Source: Solobacterium sp. (GTDB lineage Bacteria > Bacillota_I > Bacilli_A > Erysipelotrichales > Erysipelotrichaceae). Taken from it: DNA of 64,000 bases. Numbering within the stretch: position 1 is the first letter of the stretch; each line of letters starts with the position of its first letter. The stretch is taken from assembly GCA_017512725.1 (NCBI GenBank), contig JAFWEW010000032.1, positions 186,001 through 250,000 of the forward strand, in the 5' to 3' direction. Shown one piece after another: positions 23,250 to 32,315 of this stretch. The translations under genes and the position numbers were made by a program. The notes beneath the pieces are model-generated. The model ran no database searches and was not told where the DNA came from. It saw only the letters and a list, made by a program, of their open reading frames with translations.

Positions 23250-25149
23250 AGAGGTTTATGACAACGCACTTCCGCTGCTGATCGGAGCCTGGCTGATCCT
23301 GCAGGCAGACCGTTACCGCTGGACAGTAGCTGCACTGGCTCTGATTCTGTATGCCCTGGTTTCAAAAAGCAGACACTTGCTGGTACCGGCACTGATCCTT
23401 TCCGTGTTTCTCATTCCGTTACCCCGTACGGATCCGGATATGCACGAAGGCCGGGTGATAACCGTAAGAGATTCCTATGTCATCGTTCAAAACGGCAATT
23501 CAAGAATGCTTGTTTATACCGCGTCCCGACCAATTCTGGATTCCGTTATCCGTTATGACGGCGTGAGTTCAGCGCTGTATTCTTCGAACGGGTTTTATCA
23601 ATTCGATTTTGCCGCATACTGCAGGCGTCAGGGCATTACCCGCAGTATTTCTCCGGAAACCATCACCGTAATAAAGCCATCCCGTTCTCCGAGGGGATTC
23701 CTGATGAAACGGATCCTGGACAGCGGTTCTCCGCACCGTGATCTCTTGCTGGATATCCTGTTTCAGATCCATGCGAAAGACAACTTTCAGGGAATCTTCC
23801 GGGACCGGGGCTTCTCGCTGGCCGGTGTTCTGCTGTTTCTGAACTGGATCCTGAAATATGTGCTTTGTGACAAACCACGCAAAAGAGTGATCTTATCCAT
23901 TAATATCCTGCTTTGCGGGTTCTTCCATTTCCCGTATCTCCTGACCCGCCGGTTGATCTATGCCGGTCTTATTGCCGCAGGATTAAGCGGAAGGAAGGCG
24001 AAAGCAGTTTCCTTTCTGATCGGCCTTCGTCTTTTCCCATGGGTTGTAAACAGTGCCTCCTTCATTATTCCGGCCGTCTATGCATTTGTGCCGGACCGTT
24101 TGGAACAGAAACGCTTGCACACGCTGTTTTTCGGCATGTCCATGGAATCGGTGCTGTTCCATTCCGTCAATCCCATTGAACTGCTCATCTACCCGTTTCT
24201 GATGCCGGTGACCGGTTTCTTCTGGCTTCTGGCACTTCTGGAAGCAATTACCGGTCTCTCCTTGATTATGCTGGTTCCACTGGCGGATCAGATCCTGTCC
24301 TGCCTCTCCTGGTTCGAAATTCCCGGCAGTCTGATCGGATTTGGACTGCTCTTCTTTCTGTTGTCTCTGCTGCAGATCCGTAATGGAAAACACCGGATGC
24401 GGAGCGCCTGTATACTGTTTCTGCTGTTTCAGCTGCTGGGACTGTTCCATCCGCTTGCCGAGATTACTTTTATCAATGTCGGGCAGGGGGATTCGATCCT
24501 GATCCGGGGTCCCTGTTCCACCTCGGATATTCTGATCGATACCGGAAAACCGAGTCAGTGGAGGGCTGTGGAAACAATGCTGAAGGCAAAAGGCATAAGG
24601 AAACTCGATGCCCTGATCATTACCCATTCGGACAATGATCACAGCGGCAACCAGCAGAATGTAATCGATACGTTTCACCCAAAAACCGTGATCACGGCCC
24701 ATCACGAACCGTTATCCTGCGGGTTCTTAAAACTGTATGATTTAAATCCGATCCAGTCCGATGACGCCAATGAAAGCTCGATTACCGATTACTTCCTGCT
24801 GAACGGAATGCGTATATTCCTGACCGGGGATGCGGATAAGAATACCGAGGAAGCCATCGTTCATCGTTATCCGGATCTATCCTGTGACCTGCTCAAAGCC
24901 TCGCATCACGGCAGCAATACCGGCAACTCAGACCTGCTTCTGAATACGGTAAGACCATATCTGATCATTATCTCCAGCGGTGCTTATTCCATCTATCATC
25001 ATCCAAATCCAAATGTGATCACCCGTTTCAATGCCCGCCGGATCCCTTGGCTGGATACGAAACAGGAAGGGGATATTTCGATCCTCTGTTTTCCCTTTTT
25101 CAACGTGCTTCTTACTGCCGGCGGAAAGATTGATATAATACGTTTGTGA
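23218..25149 (+). CDS. comEC: ComEC/Rec2 DNA-uptake channel with metallo-beta-lactamase domain
   Basis: About 643 residues, somewhat shorter than B. subtilis ComEC (776). A short N-terminal part (reduced DUF4131 region) is followed by the multi-helix competence domain (about 200-380) and a C-terminal metallo-beta-lactamase domain from about residue 410 (FINVGQGDSILIRG, then THSDNDHSGN, LTGDAD and ASHHGS). ComEC moves single-stranded DNA into the cell; its lactamase-like domain is proposed to degrade the other strand. ATG 23218 or 23221 is assumed; no good SD precedes either, consistent with coupling to comEA. Its stop overlaps holA (GTGA). Confidence 0.92.
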   Translation: MMRSRILSRFEEVYDNALPLLIGAWLILQADRYRWTVAALALILYALVSKSRHLLVPALILSVFLIPLPRTDPDMHEGRVITVRDSYVIVQNGNSRMLVYTASRPILDSVIRYDGVSSALYSSNGFYQFDFAAYCRRQGITRSISPETITVIKPSRSPRGFLMKRILDSGSPHRDLLLDILFQIHAKDNFQGIFRDRGFSLAGVLLFLNWILKYVLCDKPRKRVILSINILLCGFFHFPYLLTRRLIYAGLIAAGLSGRKAKAVSFLIGLRLFPWVVNSASFIIPAVYAFVPDRLEQKRLHTLFFGMSMESVLFHSVNPIELLIYPFLMPVTGFFWLLALLEAITGLSLIMLVPLADQILSCLSWFEIPGSLIGFGLLFFLLSLLQIRNGKHRMRSACILFLLFQLLGLFHPLAEITFINVGQGDSILIRGPCSTSDILIDTGKPSQWRAVETMLKAKGIRKLDALIITHSDNDHSGNQQNVIDTFHPKTVITAHHEPLSCGFLKLYDLNPIQSDDANESSITDYFLLNGMRIFLTGDADKNTEEAIVHRYPDLSCDLLKASHHGSNTGNSDLLLNTVRPYLIIISSGAYSIYHHPNPNVITRFNARRIPWLDTKQEGDISILCFPFFNVLLTAGGKIDIIRL

Positions 25150-26153
25150 TTACGGTACTGGAAGGAAAAGAGAGCTATCAGCTGAATGCCAAAAAGAAAC
25201 AGCTGATCAAAAATTCCAAAGCAGAAAGAGAAAACATAACGGTGATCGACGCAAGCGTCCGCACCGGTTTTTCCATGGAAAGCGTACTGAATCTCTGCTC
25301 AACGATCTCACTGTTTGGGGACCGAAGGGTCGTACTGCTGACCAATCCGTATTTTCTCAAAGCAGGTGGTTCTGCCGCGGCAAAACCATCCAAGTCAAAG
25401 AAAAAGCAGACTGCTTCGACTGCAGATCTGCTGGATCAGTACTGTCTTTCTCCAAATCCGGATACCGATCTGATTTTTCTCTGCGACGGATATCTCTGTG
25501 ACAAGCGGACCAAAGAATACAAAGTTCTTTCTTCTCATGCCGGAAAGACCGTCAGTATCATTACCTTTTCCAATCCAAGTCCGTGGGAACTGGATCAGAT
25601 GATCCGCAGGGAACTGAGCGCTAGGAATTTTCATCTCACCCCGGAAGCGCTGAATGAACTCAAACTCCGGATCTCCGACAGTGCAACCGAGTTTTACCGG
25701 ACCCTGGAAAAAATGGAACTTTACGGCGGTCAGGATTTTGATCAAAAAGCCATTGCAGGACTCGTCAGCTATAACCCGGAAGTCAATGTATGGAAGCTCT
25801 CGGATGCCTTTGTCAAAGGCAATGCGGCTTCAGTTATGGAAACCTGGTATGAGCTTCGTGAACATGCGGCGATGGATGTATTCGGCATCCTGCCGACACT
25901 TTCTTACCGGCTGAAGCGGCTGTACTGTGTAAGGAAATGCTATGAAGCCGGCATGTCCATGGAAGAAATCAAATCCCGTACCGGACAGGGATTTCCGGAT
26001 AAAGATCTGGACAGCTGCGGCGGCCATTCCAGCGGGTGGTTCCTGCAGCGGCTGAAAGAACTTGCTGAGATCGATCAGGGAATGAAAACGGGGCAGCTCG
26101 ACGCAACGGACAGTGTGGAACTGTTTCTTCTGAGGAACCTCCATGAGCACTGA
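25146..26153 (+). CDS. holA: DNA polymerase III delta subunit
   Basis: A 335-residue clamp-loader subunit. GTG 25146 overlaps the comEC stop as GTGA, and homology begins at once (ITVLEGKESYQL). Blocks DLIFLCDGYLCDKRTKEYK, PWELDQMIRRELSARNF and NVWKLSDAFVKGNAASVM follow the delta family. The protein opens the beta sliding clamp during loading. comEC followed by holA is a standard order in Bacillota. The stop overlaps the next gene by 11 bases. Confidence 0.92.
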   Translation: MITVLEGKESYQLNAKKKQLIKNSKAERENITVIDASVRTGFSMESVLNLCSTISLFGDRRVVLLTNPYFLKAGGSAAAKPSKSKKKQTASTADLLDQYCLSPNPDTDLIFLCDGYLCDKRTKEYKVLSSHAGKTVSIITFSNPSPWELDQMIRRELSARNFHLTPEALNELKLRISDSATEFYRTLEKMELYGGQDFDQKAIAGLVSYNPEVNVWKLSDAFVKGNAASVMETWYELREHAAMDVFGILPTLSYRLKRLYCVRKCYEAGMSMEEIKSRTGQGFPDKDLDSCGGHSSGWFLQRLKELAEIDQGMKTGQLDATDSVELFLLRNLHEH

Positions 26154-26631
26154 AACACGTCTCTATCATGAACTGGAACCGGTCTATGACCGAAATTCCA
26201 GGGTTCTGATCCTCGGGTCGTTTCCCTCGGTTGTCTCCCGCAAAGAACAGTTCTACTATGCCAACCGGACAAACCGGTTCTGGCCGGTTCTTTCTGCGGT
26301 ATTTGAAGAAGAAATCACAGACCGGAAACAGTTCTGTCTGGACCATCGGATCGCACTATGGGATGTGATCGAAAGCTGTACGATCCATGGATCAAATGAT
26401 GCCTCAATCAAAGATGTACGGCCAAATGATATCAATGGTTTGATTGCTGAGACTTCGGTTCACACGATCGTTACGACCGGCGGGAAAGCGGCAGCACTGT
26501 TCCGAAAGTATATTGTTACGGAAGTCCGGCATATCGCACTTCCCTCTACCTCAGCCGCCAATGCCTCAATGCGGCTGGAACAGTTAATAAAGGAGTATCA
26601 GATTGTACGATCCGTTATTGAAGAAAATTGA
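26143..26631 (+). CDS. DNA-deoxyinosine glycosylase (uracil-DNA glycosylase superfamily)
   Basis: A 162-residue protein. RVLILGSFPSVVSRKEQFYY, then NRTNRFWPVL and ALWDVIESCTIHGSNDASI match the TIGR04274-type hypoxanthine-DNA glycosylases, which remove deaminated adenine. The late PSTSAANASM block is the second active-site loop. It lies inside the comEC-holA transcript, and the start overlaps holA. The next gene starts 29 bases before this one ends. Confidence 0.86.
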   Translation: MSTETRLYHELEPVYDRNSRVLILGSFPSVVSRKEQFYYANRTNRFWPVLSAVFEEEITDRKQFCLDHRIALWDVIESCTIHGSNDASIKDVRPNDINGLIAETSVHTIVTTGGKAAALFRKYIVTEVRHIALPSTSAANASMRLEQLIKEYQIVRSVIEEN

Positions 26632-28780
26632 ACTGCTCGCACCAGCCGGCAATATGGATGCCCTTAAGGCAGCTGTGGAAGGCGGATGTGATGCGGTCTA
26701 TCTAGGGGTAACCAGCTTCAGTGCCCGTGCCTTTGCGGGTAATTTTACGCATGAAGAATTTCTTGAAGCGGTACGCTACTGTCATATCCGCGGTGTAAAG
26801 GTCTATGTGACCATGAATACGCTGGTGTTTGAAGCGGAGATGGAAGCGGCAATGAAGGAAGTGGATTTCCTTTACCATGCCGAGGCGGATGCACTTCTGA
26901 TCCAGGACTTTGGTCTCTTCCACCGGGTGCGCCTGGAATACCCGGACTTTGAGATCCATTGCAGCACCCAGATGCATATCCATAACCCGGCAGGCTGTTC
27001 CTTTATGAAAGAACAGGGTGCCGCAAGGGCTGTCGTTGCCAGGGAAACCCCGATCGAAGTAATCAGAGAATGCGTCAATACCGGAATTGAAATCGAAGTA
27101 TTTGCCTATGGCGCATTATGTGTGAGTTACAGCGGTCAGTGCCTGATGAGCCAGGCGATCAAGAACCGCTCCGGCAACCGCGGAACCTGTGCACAGATGT
27201 GCCGTCTGCGCTTTCATGAAAGCGACGGACAGGTGCGCTGCGGCAGCCGGGAAGGCGAATATGCGCTTGCCATGAAGGACCTGAACCTGATTGAAGAGAT
27301 TCCGCAGCTGATCGAGGCAGGTGTCTGCAGTCTGAAGATCGAAGGACGCATGAAACGCAGGGAATATGTATATCTCGTTACCAGGACATTCCGGGAAGCG
27401 ATCGATGCGTATTATGAAGGAAAACCATACGCCGTTCCTGCAACGCGCCAGAAAGAACTGGATCTGCTGTTTACCAGAGGCTTTACCAAAGGACATGCCT
27501 TTCATGATGACCAGGATGCCCGGATGACATCCTTCCGTCCAAATCACATGGGTGTACAGATCGGTACCGTTCTTTCGTATAAGAAAGGAAAAGTGACGGT
27601 CCGTCTCTCGGATACCCTGACCCAGCATGATGGTCTGAGAATCCTGAATGATCCGATCGATACCGGCCTTACCGCCGTACGGATTGAAAAGAACGGACTG
27701 CTGGTCAATCATGCCTGTGCCGGCGATACCGTGATCCTTGACTGCAATTCCAAGCCGTTTCCAAAACCCGGCCAGCCGCTGCTGAAAACCAGTGATACGG
27801 CACTGCTGGAACAGCTGGATGTAACAATTGATTCCCAGTCCCGGGCGATCCCGGTTACCGTCACGTATCATGCGGCAGAAGGCGAGCCACTCCGGCTGAC
27901 CGCAGCTGATCCGGACGGCAATACCGTAACCGTCTGTTCCGAAAAACCATTGGAACCGGCGAAGAAAGCCCCATTAACACATGAGCGGATCACGGAGGCA
28001 TTATGCAAAACCGCCGGGGAACCCTATACCGTGACGGTACAGAAAAAAACGCTGGATGCGATCTTTCTGCCGGTATCCATGCTCAATGAACTGCGGCGGT
28101 CACTGTTTGAACAGCTTTCGGATCAAAGGGCTTCCCGTTATACAAGAGGGCAGAAATCGGAATACCGGTTCTCAATCAAAGAAAAACCCTATACGTTCCC
28201 AAAGCTTGTGATCAGCGATACCGGTCATGTACTGGATCCCTCGGACCCCTGTGTTGTTCCGGTTCGTCCGGTTGTCGATGAACAGCAGTCTGAGAAACAG
28301 GGTATTGAAAAAGCAGTTCTCTCCCAGCCGGGTGACCTCTGGATGAATATAGCGCATGGACTTGCGGGCATGAGCCTGAATATTACGAATTCCTACGCGG
28401 CTGCGTACCTGCTTTCATTGCCCGGGATCGAAGGGGTTATCTTATCTTCGGAGTGTACCGATACGAATATTGTATTGATCCTGGAAGCGTTTCAGGAACG
28501 CTGCGGGTTCGTGCTTCCAGCCTGCCGGCTTGTCTATGGAAGGCGGGACCTCATGCTCATCCGGGATTACCACGTGAGCGGGAAGTATCTGGAAGATCTG
28601 CAGAACCGGCTGTACCCGGTCATTGAGGAAGGGAACACGACCAGGATACTTGAACCGGAACCCTTTATTTCTGCGAACCCTTCCTGTATGGGAAGTTATA
28701 TAATATTGACGTTAGAGGATAGAAATCAATCTGAAGCAATAAAGGAGGAGGCTTATGAAGAAATTTCTGGAAGAGTTTAA
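26603..28780 (+). CDS. Peptidase U32 family protein with DUF3656-like C-terminus (RlhA/TrhP type)
   Basis: A 725-residue protein starting with TTG: AAGGAG lies seven bases upstream, and the first ATG would remove the conserved IELLAPAGNMDALKAA. The core has GALCVSYSGQCLMS and NRGTCAQMCRLRF, cysteines expected to bind an iron-sulfur cluster, and LFTRGFTKGHAF. U32 proteins of this type hydroxylate RNA: E. coli RlhA modifies 23S rRNA C2501, and TrhP modifies tRNA U34. The length and two-part layout fit RlhA better, but the target cannot be decided from sequence. It overlaps mscL by 26 bases. Confidence 0.87.
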   Translation: MYDPLLKKIELLAPAGNMDALKAAVEGGCDAVYLGVTSFSARAFAGNFTHEEFLEAVRYCHIRGVKVYVTMNTLVFEAEMEAAMKEVDFLYHAEADALLIQDFGLFHRVRLEYPDFEIHCSTQMHIHNPAGCSFMKEQGAARAVVARETPIEVIRECVNTGIEIEVFAYGALCVSYSGQCLMSQAIKNRSGNRGTCAQMCRLRFHESDGQVRCGSREGEYALAMKDLNLIEEIPQLIEAGVCSLKIEGRMKRREYVYLVTRTFREAIDAYYEGKPYAVPATRQKELDLLFTRGFTKGHAFHDDQDARMTSFRPNHMGVQIGTVLSYKKGKVTVRLSDTLTQHDGLRILNDPIDTGLTAVRIEKNGLLVNHACAGDTVILDCNSKPFPKPGQPLLKTSDTALLEQLDVTIDSQSRAIPVTVTYHAAEGEPLRLTAADPDGNTVTVCSEKPLEPAKKAPLTHERITEALCKTAGEPYTVTVQKKTLDAIFLPVSMLNELRRSLFEQLSDQRASRYTRGQKSEYRFSIKEKPYTFPKLVISDTGHVLDPSDPCVVPVRPVVDEQQSEKQGIEKAVLSQPGDLWMNIAHGLAGMSLNITNSYAAAYLLSLPGIEGVILSSECTDTNIVLILEAFQERCGFVLPACRLVYGRRDLMLIRDYHVSGKYLEDLQNRLYPVIEEGNTTRILEPEPFISANPSCMGSYIILTLEDRNQSEAIKEEAYEEISGRV

Positions 28781-29201
28781 GGCATTTGCGTTGAAGGGGA
28801 ACGTGATGGATATGTCCATCGGTGTGATTGTCGGTGCTTCATTCGGCAATATCGTTTCTTCCCTGACAAACAACTTCATCAACCCGCTGATTCAGCTCTG
28901 CACCGGCGGCATTAATGAAGAAGGCGTACAGATCGGCGGATCGTTCAAGATTCTCGGAGTATCATTCAATTACGGTCAGTTTCTCTCGGATGTAATCAAT
29001 TTCCTGATCATGGCATTCATTCTCTTCTGCGTCATCAAAGCAATCAACGCTGCGATGAAGATCGGCAAGAAAGAGGAAGAAGAGGAAGCACCGAAGGAAG
29101 ATCCGGAAGATATCAAGCTCCTGAAGGAAATGCTTGCGATCATGAAGGAACAGAACCCGGAAGCCGCAAAAGCAGCCGAGGCAAAACTGGCCCAGGAATA
29201 A
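28755..29201 (+). CDS. mscL: Large-conductance mechanosensitive channel MscL
   Basis: A 148-residue protein with the two MscL helices. It starts MKKFLEEFKAFALKGNVMDM, and TM1 VIVGASFGNIVSSLTNN carries the pore constriction. A periplasmic loop of about 30 residues separates TM1 from TM2 (FLIMAFILFCVIKAI), and a charged cytoplasmic helix (KKEEEEEAPKEDP) closes it. MscL opens at near-lytic tension to release solutes. SD AAGGAGGAGG lies within the 3' end of the U32 gene. A strong terminator follows. Confidence 0.96.
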   Translation: MKKFLEEFKAFALKGNVMDMSIGVIVGASFGNIVSSLTNNFINPLIQLCTGGINEEGVQIGGSFKILGVSFNYGQFLSDVINFLIMAFILFCVIKAINAAMKIGKKEEEEEAPKEDPEDIKLLKEMLAIMKEQNPEAAKAAEAKLAQE

Positions 29202-29215
29202 GGCATTCAGAACAA

Positions 29216-29247
29216 CAGAGGAAATCCCGTGTTTCCTTTGTTTTTTT
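29216..29247 (+). terminator. Rho-independent terminator after mscL
   Basis: CAGAGGAAA / TTTCCTTTG pairs over nine positions (one G-T), with a seven-base loop and seven Ts. It ends the long alaS-to-mscL gene train. Confidence 0.87.
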
Positions 29248-29326
29248 ATTGTGTACACTGCAGAAAACATTAATATTCACACGGTGCAGAAAGCGGGAAA
29301 TCCGGTGCGGAATCCGATGGTTTATT

Positions 29327-29335
29327 TGCTATAAT
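29327..29335 (+). promoter_or_regulatory. Extended -10 promoter for smc
   Basis: TGCTATAAT matches the extended -10 (TGnTATAAT). No good -35 is present, as is usual for this class. The start would fall near 29342, just upstream of the smc SD AAGGAG. Confidence 0.65.
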
Positions 29336-29360
29336 AGGCATGGCTTTTAAGGAGATAACA

Positions 29361-32315
29361 ATGTTTTTAAAACGGATAGAAATGCAGGGATTTAAATCTT
29401 TTGCGGACAAGACCGTTATTTCATTTGAGCATCCGATTACCGGCGTTGTCGGTCCGAACGGATGCGGAAAATCCAATATAACTGATGCGGTACGCTGGGT
29501 ACTTGGAGAACAGAGCTCCCGGCAGATGCGCGGTGAGAAGATGAGTGATGTCATCTTTTCCGGTTCTGCAGACCGCCGGCCGCTCAATATGGCAGAAGTA
29601 ACGCTTGTTTTTGATAATTCCAACCATATCCTGAACTCAGATAAGGATGAACTGGAAGTCACACGGCGTCTGTTCCGGGATACCGGTGATGCGGAATATT
29701 TGATTAACCGGAACGCGGTAAGGCTTAAGGATGTCGTGGATCTGTTTCTGGATACCGGTCTGGGCAAATCCAGCCTGAGTATCATTTCACAGGGCAACGT
29801 CATTACCTTTGCGGAATCCAAACCGATCGACCGCCGCGGTATTTTTGAAGAGGCAGCCGGGGTAGCGAAATACAAAAAGCGGAAGATGGAAAGCATCTCC
29901 CGTCTTTCCCGTACAAAAGACAACCTGGACCGCAGCAAGGATATCCTGATTGAACTGGAAAAGCAGGTCAGTCCTTTAAAGAGACAGGCCCGCAAGGCTG
30001 AGATCTACCGGGAGAAGAAACAGCGCCTGGAAGAGATTGAAATTGCCGTACTGGTACAGGAGGTGGATGAACTGACTGCTTCGATTGAAGATACCAAAAA
30101 GACACTGTTTGATATTGAAACCAAGAAACAGATCTATTCCACGGATCTTCAGATCGGTGAGACCAAGATCTCCGAGCAGAAGAAAGAAGCCGCAAAACTG
30201 GAGGCAGAGATTGCGGCACTGCAGGAAGATCTCATGCGTACGGTCGATGACATCACCAGTCTTGAACAGCGACGTACGGAAATGGATGAACGCCGCAAAT
30301 ACATCATTGAGACCGGCAACCGGGAAGAAAAGGCAAAGGAGACCAGAGAACTTCTGGAAACCGCGCGGATCGAATACGAAGACCGGAAAGCCCGTCTGGA
30401 TGCGCTCAATACTTCCATTCAGCTGGACAGTGAGAAACTGCGTCAGATCGCCCAGAGCGTATTTGATCTGAGCAATGAATATGAACAGGCCCAGGGGGTT
30501 CTTCGCAGCATGCAGAACCAGCAGGCCTATCTCGAGACCGTTCTGAGAGATCCGTTCAGCAGCGGCAGAAATGCCGGTACCCGTTCCGTCATGGAAAACC
30601 GCAATGCACTGCCGGGCATTCTCGGCGTGATCGGTCAGGAACTGCATGCTCAGGAAGGCTATGAACAGGCGATTTCGGAAGCACTGGGCGGAGCGATGTA
30701 CAATATCGTCACCGCAGATGAAGAAAGTGCCCGCAATGCGATCCGCTTCCTGAAGAAAAACCAGAGCGGCCGCGCGACTTTTCTGCCGGTGAATGTCTGT
30801 CAGAAACGCTATCTTTCCCAGGAGGCTTCGGTTATCTGTGAGAATACCAAAGGCTATCTCGGCACTGCAGCACAGTTTGTGACCTGTGAAGAAACCTTCC
30901 AGCCGGTGGTTGACTATCTTCTGAATAATGTACTGGTCGTGGATTCCATGGAGGCCGGTAATAATCTTTCTTCTCTGACCGGACGGAAATACAACATCGT
31001 TACCACTGATGGGGAAGTCATTCACCGCGGCGGTTCCATGACCGGCGGAAAGATGAAGCGCAGCACGACTCCGATCACGGCCGCACGGGAAGCAGAAGAG
31101 ATCCGCCGTTCCATCGATGCCCAGACTGCAAGGGTTGAACTTGCAAGAAGGGAAAGCGAAAAAGCGATCAGTGAACGCGAAGATATTACCCGCAGACTTC
31201 AGCAGACCCGGATCGACGCCGCAAGTCTTGAACCGGTGGTCGATGCCAAGCAGGCAAAATACGACAAGCTGAAAAACGACCTGGCGCTGCTGGCACCGGA
31301 TCAGCTCAGTGATTCCCTGCCGGAAGAAGAAATCGATGATACGGTCATTCGTCTGAACCGTGCGTATTCGGACCGTGACCGCATTACCTCTGATATCAAA
31401 TCCAAACGGGAACGCCGTCTGGTCATCAACAGTGAGATCGACCGCAAGGAACAGCAGATCCGCCAGCTCCGCAAGGATCAGGAACGTGCAGTTGCGGCAA
31501 TCAATGCGATCCAGGTCGACCAGGGAAGACTCGAGACCAAGATTGAAAACAATCTGCAGCGGCTTGCCAGCGAATATCAGCTGACGTTTGAATTCGCCAA
31601 GACCAAGGTAACGGATACCAGTGTTGAAAACGCACGGGAAGAAGTGCTTCAGCTGCGGGCGGATATTGAACGTCTCGGCAATGTCAACATGGAAGCACCG
31701 GAACAGTACAGTGAAGTCAATGAACGCTATGAATTCCTGAAGAAGCAGATCGATGAACTGACGGCCAGCAGGGACAAGATCCTTGCCGCAATCGAAGAGA
31801 TGGACCGTGTCATGACGACGCAGTTCAAGCAGATGTTTGATCAGATCAATAAAGAATTCAACGATATCTTCCGCAGTCTCTACGGCGGCGGCAAGGCTCG
31901 TCTGATTCTGGAAGATCCGACGGATATTCTCAATACCGGCATCGATATTGATGCCCAGCCTCCGGGAAAAGCGGTTCAGAACAACATGCTGTTTTCCGGC
32001 GGAGAGAAATCCCTGATTGCGCTCTGCGTCCTGTTTGCGATTCTCAAAGTCAAACCGGTACCGCTTGTCATTCTCGATGAGGTGGAAGCTGCGCTCGATC
32101 AGAGCAACGTTGAACGGTTTGCACAGTATCTGCACAACTATACCGACCGTACCCAGTTCCTGGTCGTAACACACCGTCCGGGAACCATGGAGAATGCGGA
32201 TGTGCTGTATGGCGTTACCATGCAGAAACAGGGTGTATCTCAGATGCTGAAGGTTGAGCTGAGAGATGCGATGTCGATGGCGGAAGCGCCGGCGCTGGAA
32301 GGAGCACAGGCATGA
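29361..32315 (+). CDS. smc: Chromosome segregation ATPase SMC
   Basis: A 984-residue protein. ATG 29361 has AAGGAG eight bases upstream and starts MFLKRIEMQGFKSFADK; an in-frame ATG at 29340 lies at the predicted transcript start. Walker A GPNGCGKSN is near residue 31, the hinge about 415-560 (ending GGSMTGGKM), signature LFSGGEKSLIAL near 877 and Walker B VILDEVEAALD near 903. SMC dimers with ScpAB compact and individualise chromosomes. Each coiled-coil arm is about 230-240 residues, against about 320 in B. subtilis (1186 total), so the arms are shorter. It overlaps ftsY by four bases. Confidence 0.95.
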   Translation: MFLKRIEMQGFKSFADKTVISFEHPITGVVGPNGCGKSNITDAVRWVLGEQSSRQMRGEKMSDVIFSGSADRRPLNMAEVTLVFDNSNHILNSDKDELEVTRRLFRDTGDAEYLINRNAVRLKDVVDLFLDTGLGKSSLSIISQGNVITFAESKPIDRRGIFEEAAGVAKYKKRKMESISRLSRTKDNLDRSKDILIELEKQVSPLKRQARKAEIYREKKQRLEEIEIAVLVQEVDELTASIEDTKKTLFDIETKKQIYSTDLQIGETKISEQKKEAAKLEAEIAALQEDLMRTVDDITSLEQRRTEMDERRKYIIETGNREEKAKETRELLETARIEYEDRKARLDALNTSIQLDSEKLRQIAQSVFDLSNEYEQAQGVLRSMQNQQAYLETVLRDPFSSGRNAGTRSVMENRNALPGILGVIGQELHAQEGYEQAISEALGGAMYNIVTADEESARNAIRFLKKNQSGRATFLPVNVCQKRYLSQEASVICENTKGYLGTAAQFVTCEETFQPVVDYLLNNVLVVDSMEAGNNLSSLTGRKYNIVTTDGEVIHRGGSMTGGKMKRSTTPITAAREAEEIRRSIDAQTARVELARRESEKAISEREDITRRLQQTRIDAASLEPVVDAKQAKYDKLKNDLALLAPDQLSDSLPEEEIDDTVIRLNRAYSDRDRITSDIKSKRERRLVINSEIDRKEQQIRQLRKDQERAVAAINAIQVDQGRLETKIENNLQRLASEYQLTFEFAKTKVTDTSVENAREEVLQLRADIERLGNVNMEAPEQYSEVNERYEFLKKQIDELTASRDKILAAIEEMDRVMTTQFKQMFDQINKEFNDIFRSLYGGGKARLILEDPTDILNTGIDIDAQPPGKAVQNNMLFSGGEKSLIALCVLFAILKVKPVPLVILDEVEAALDQSNVERFAQYLHNYTDRTQFLVVTHRPGTMENADVLYGVTMQKQGVSQMLKVELRDAMSMAEAPALEGAQA

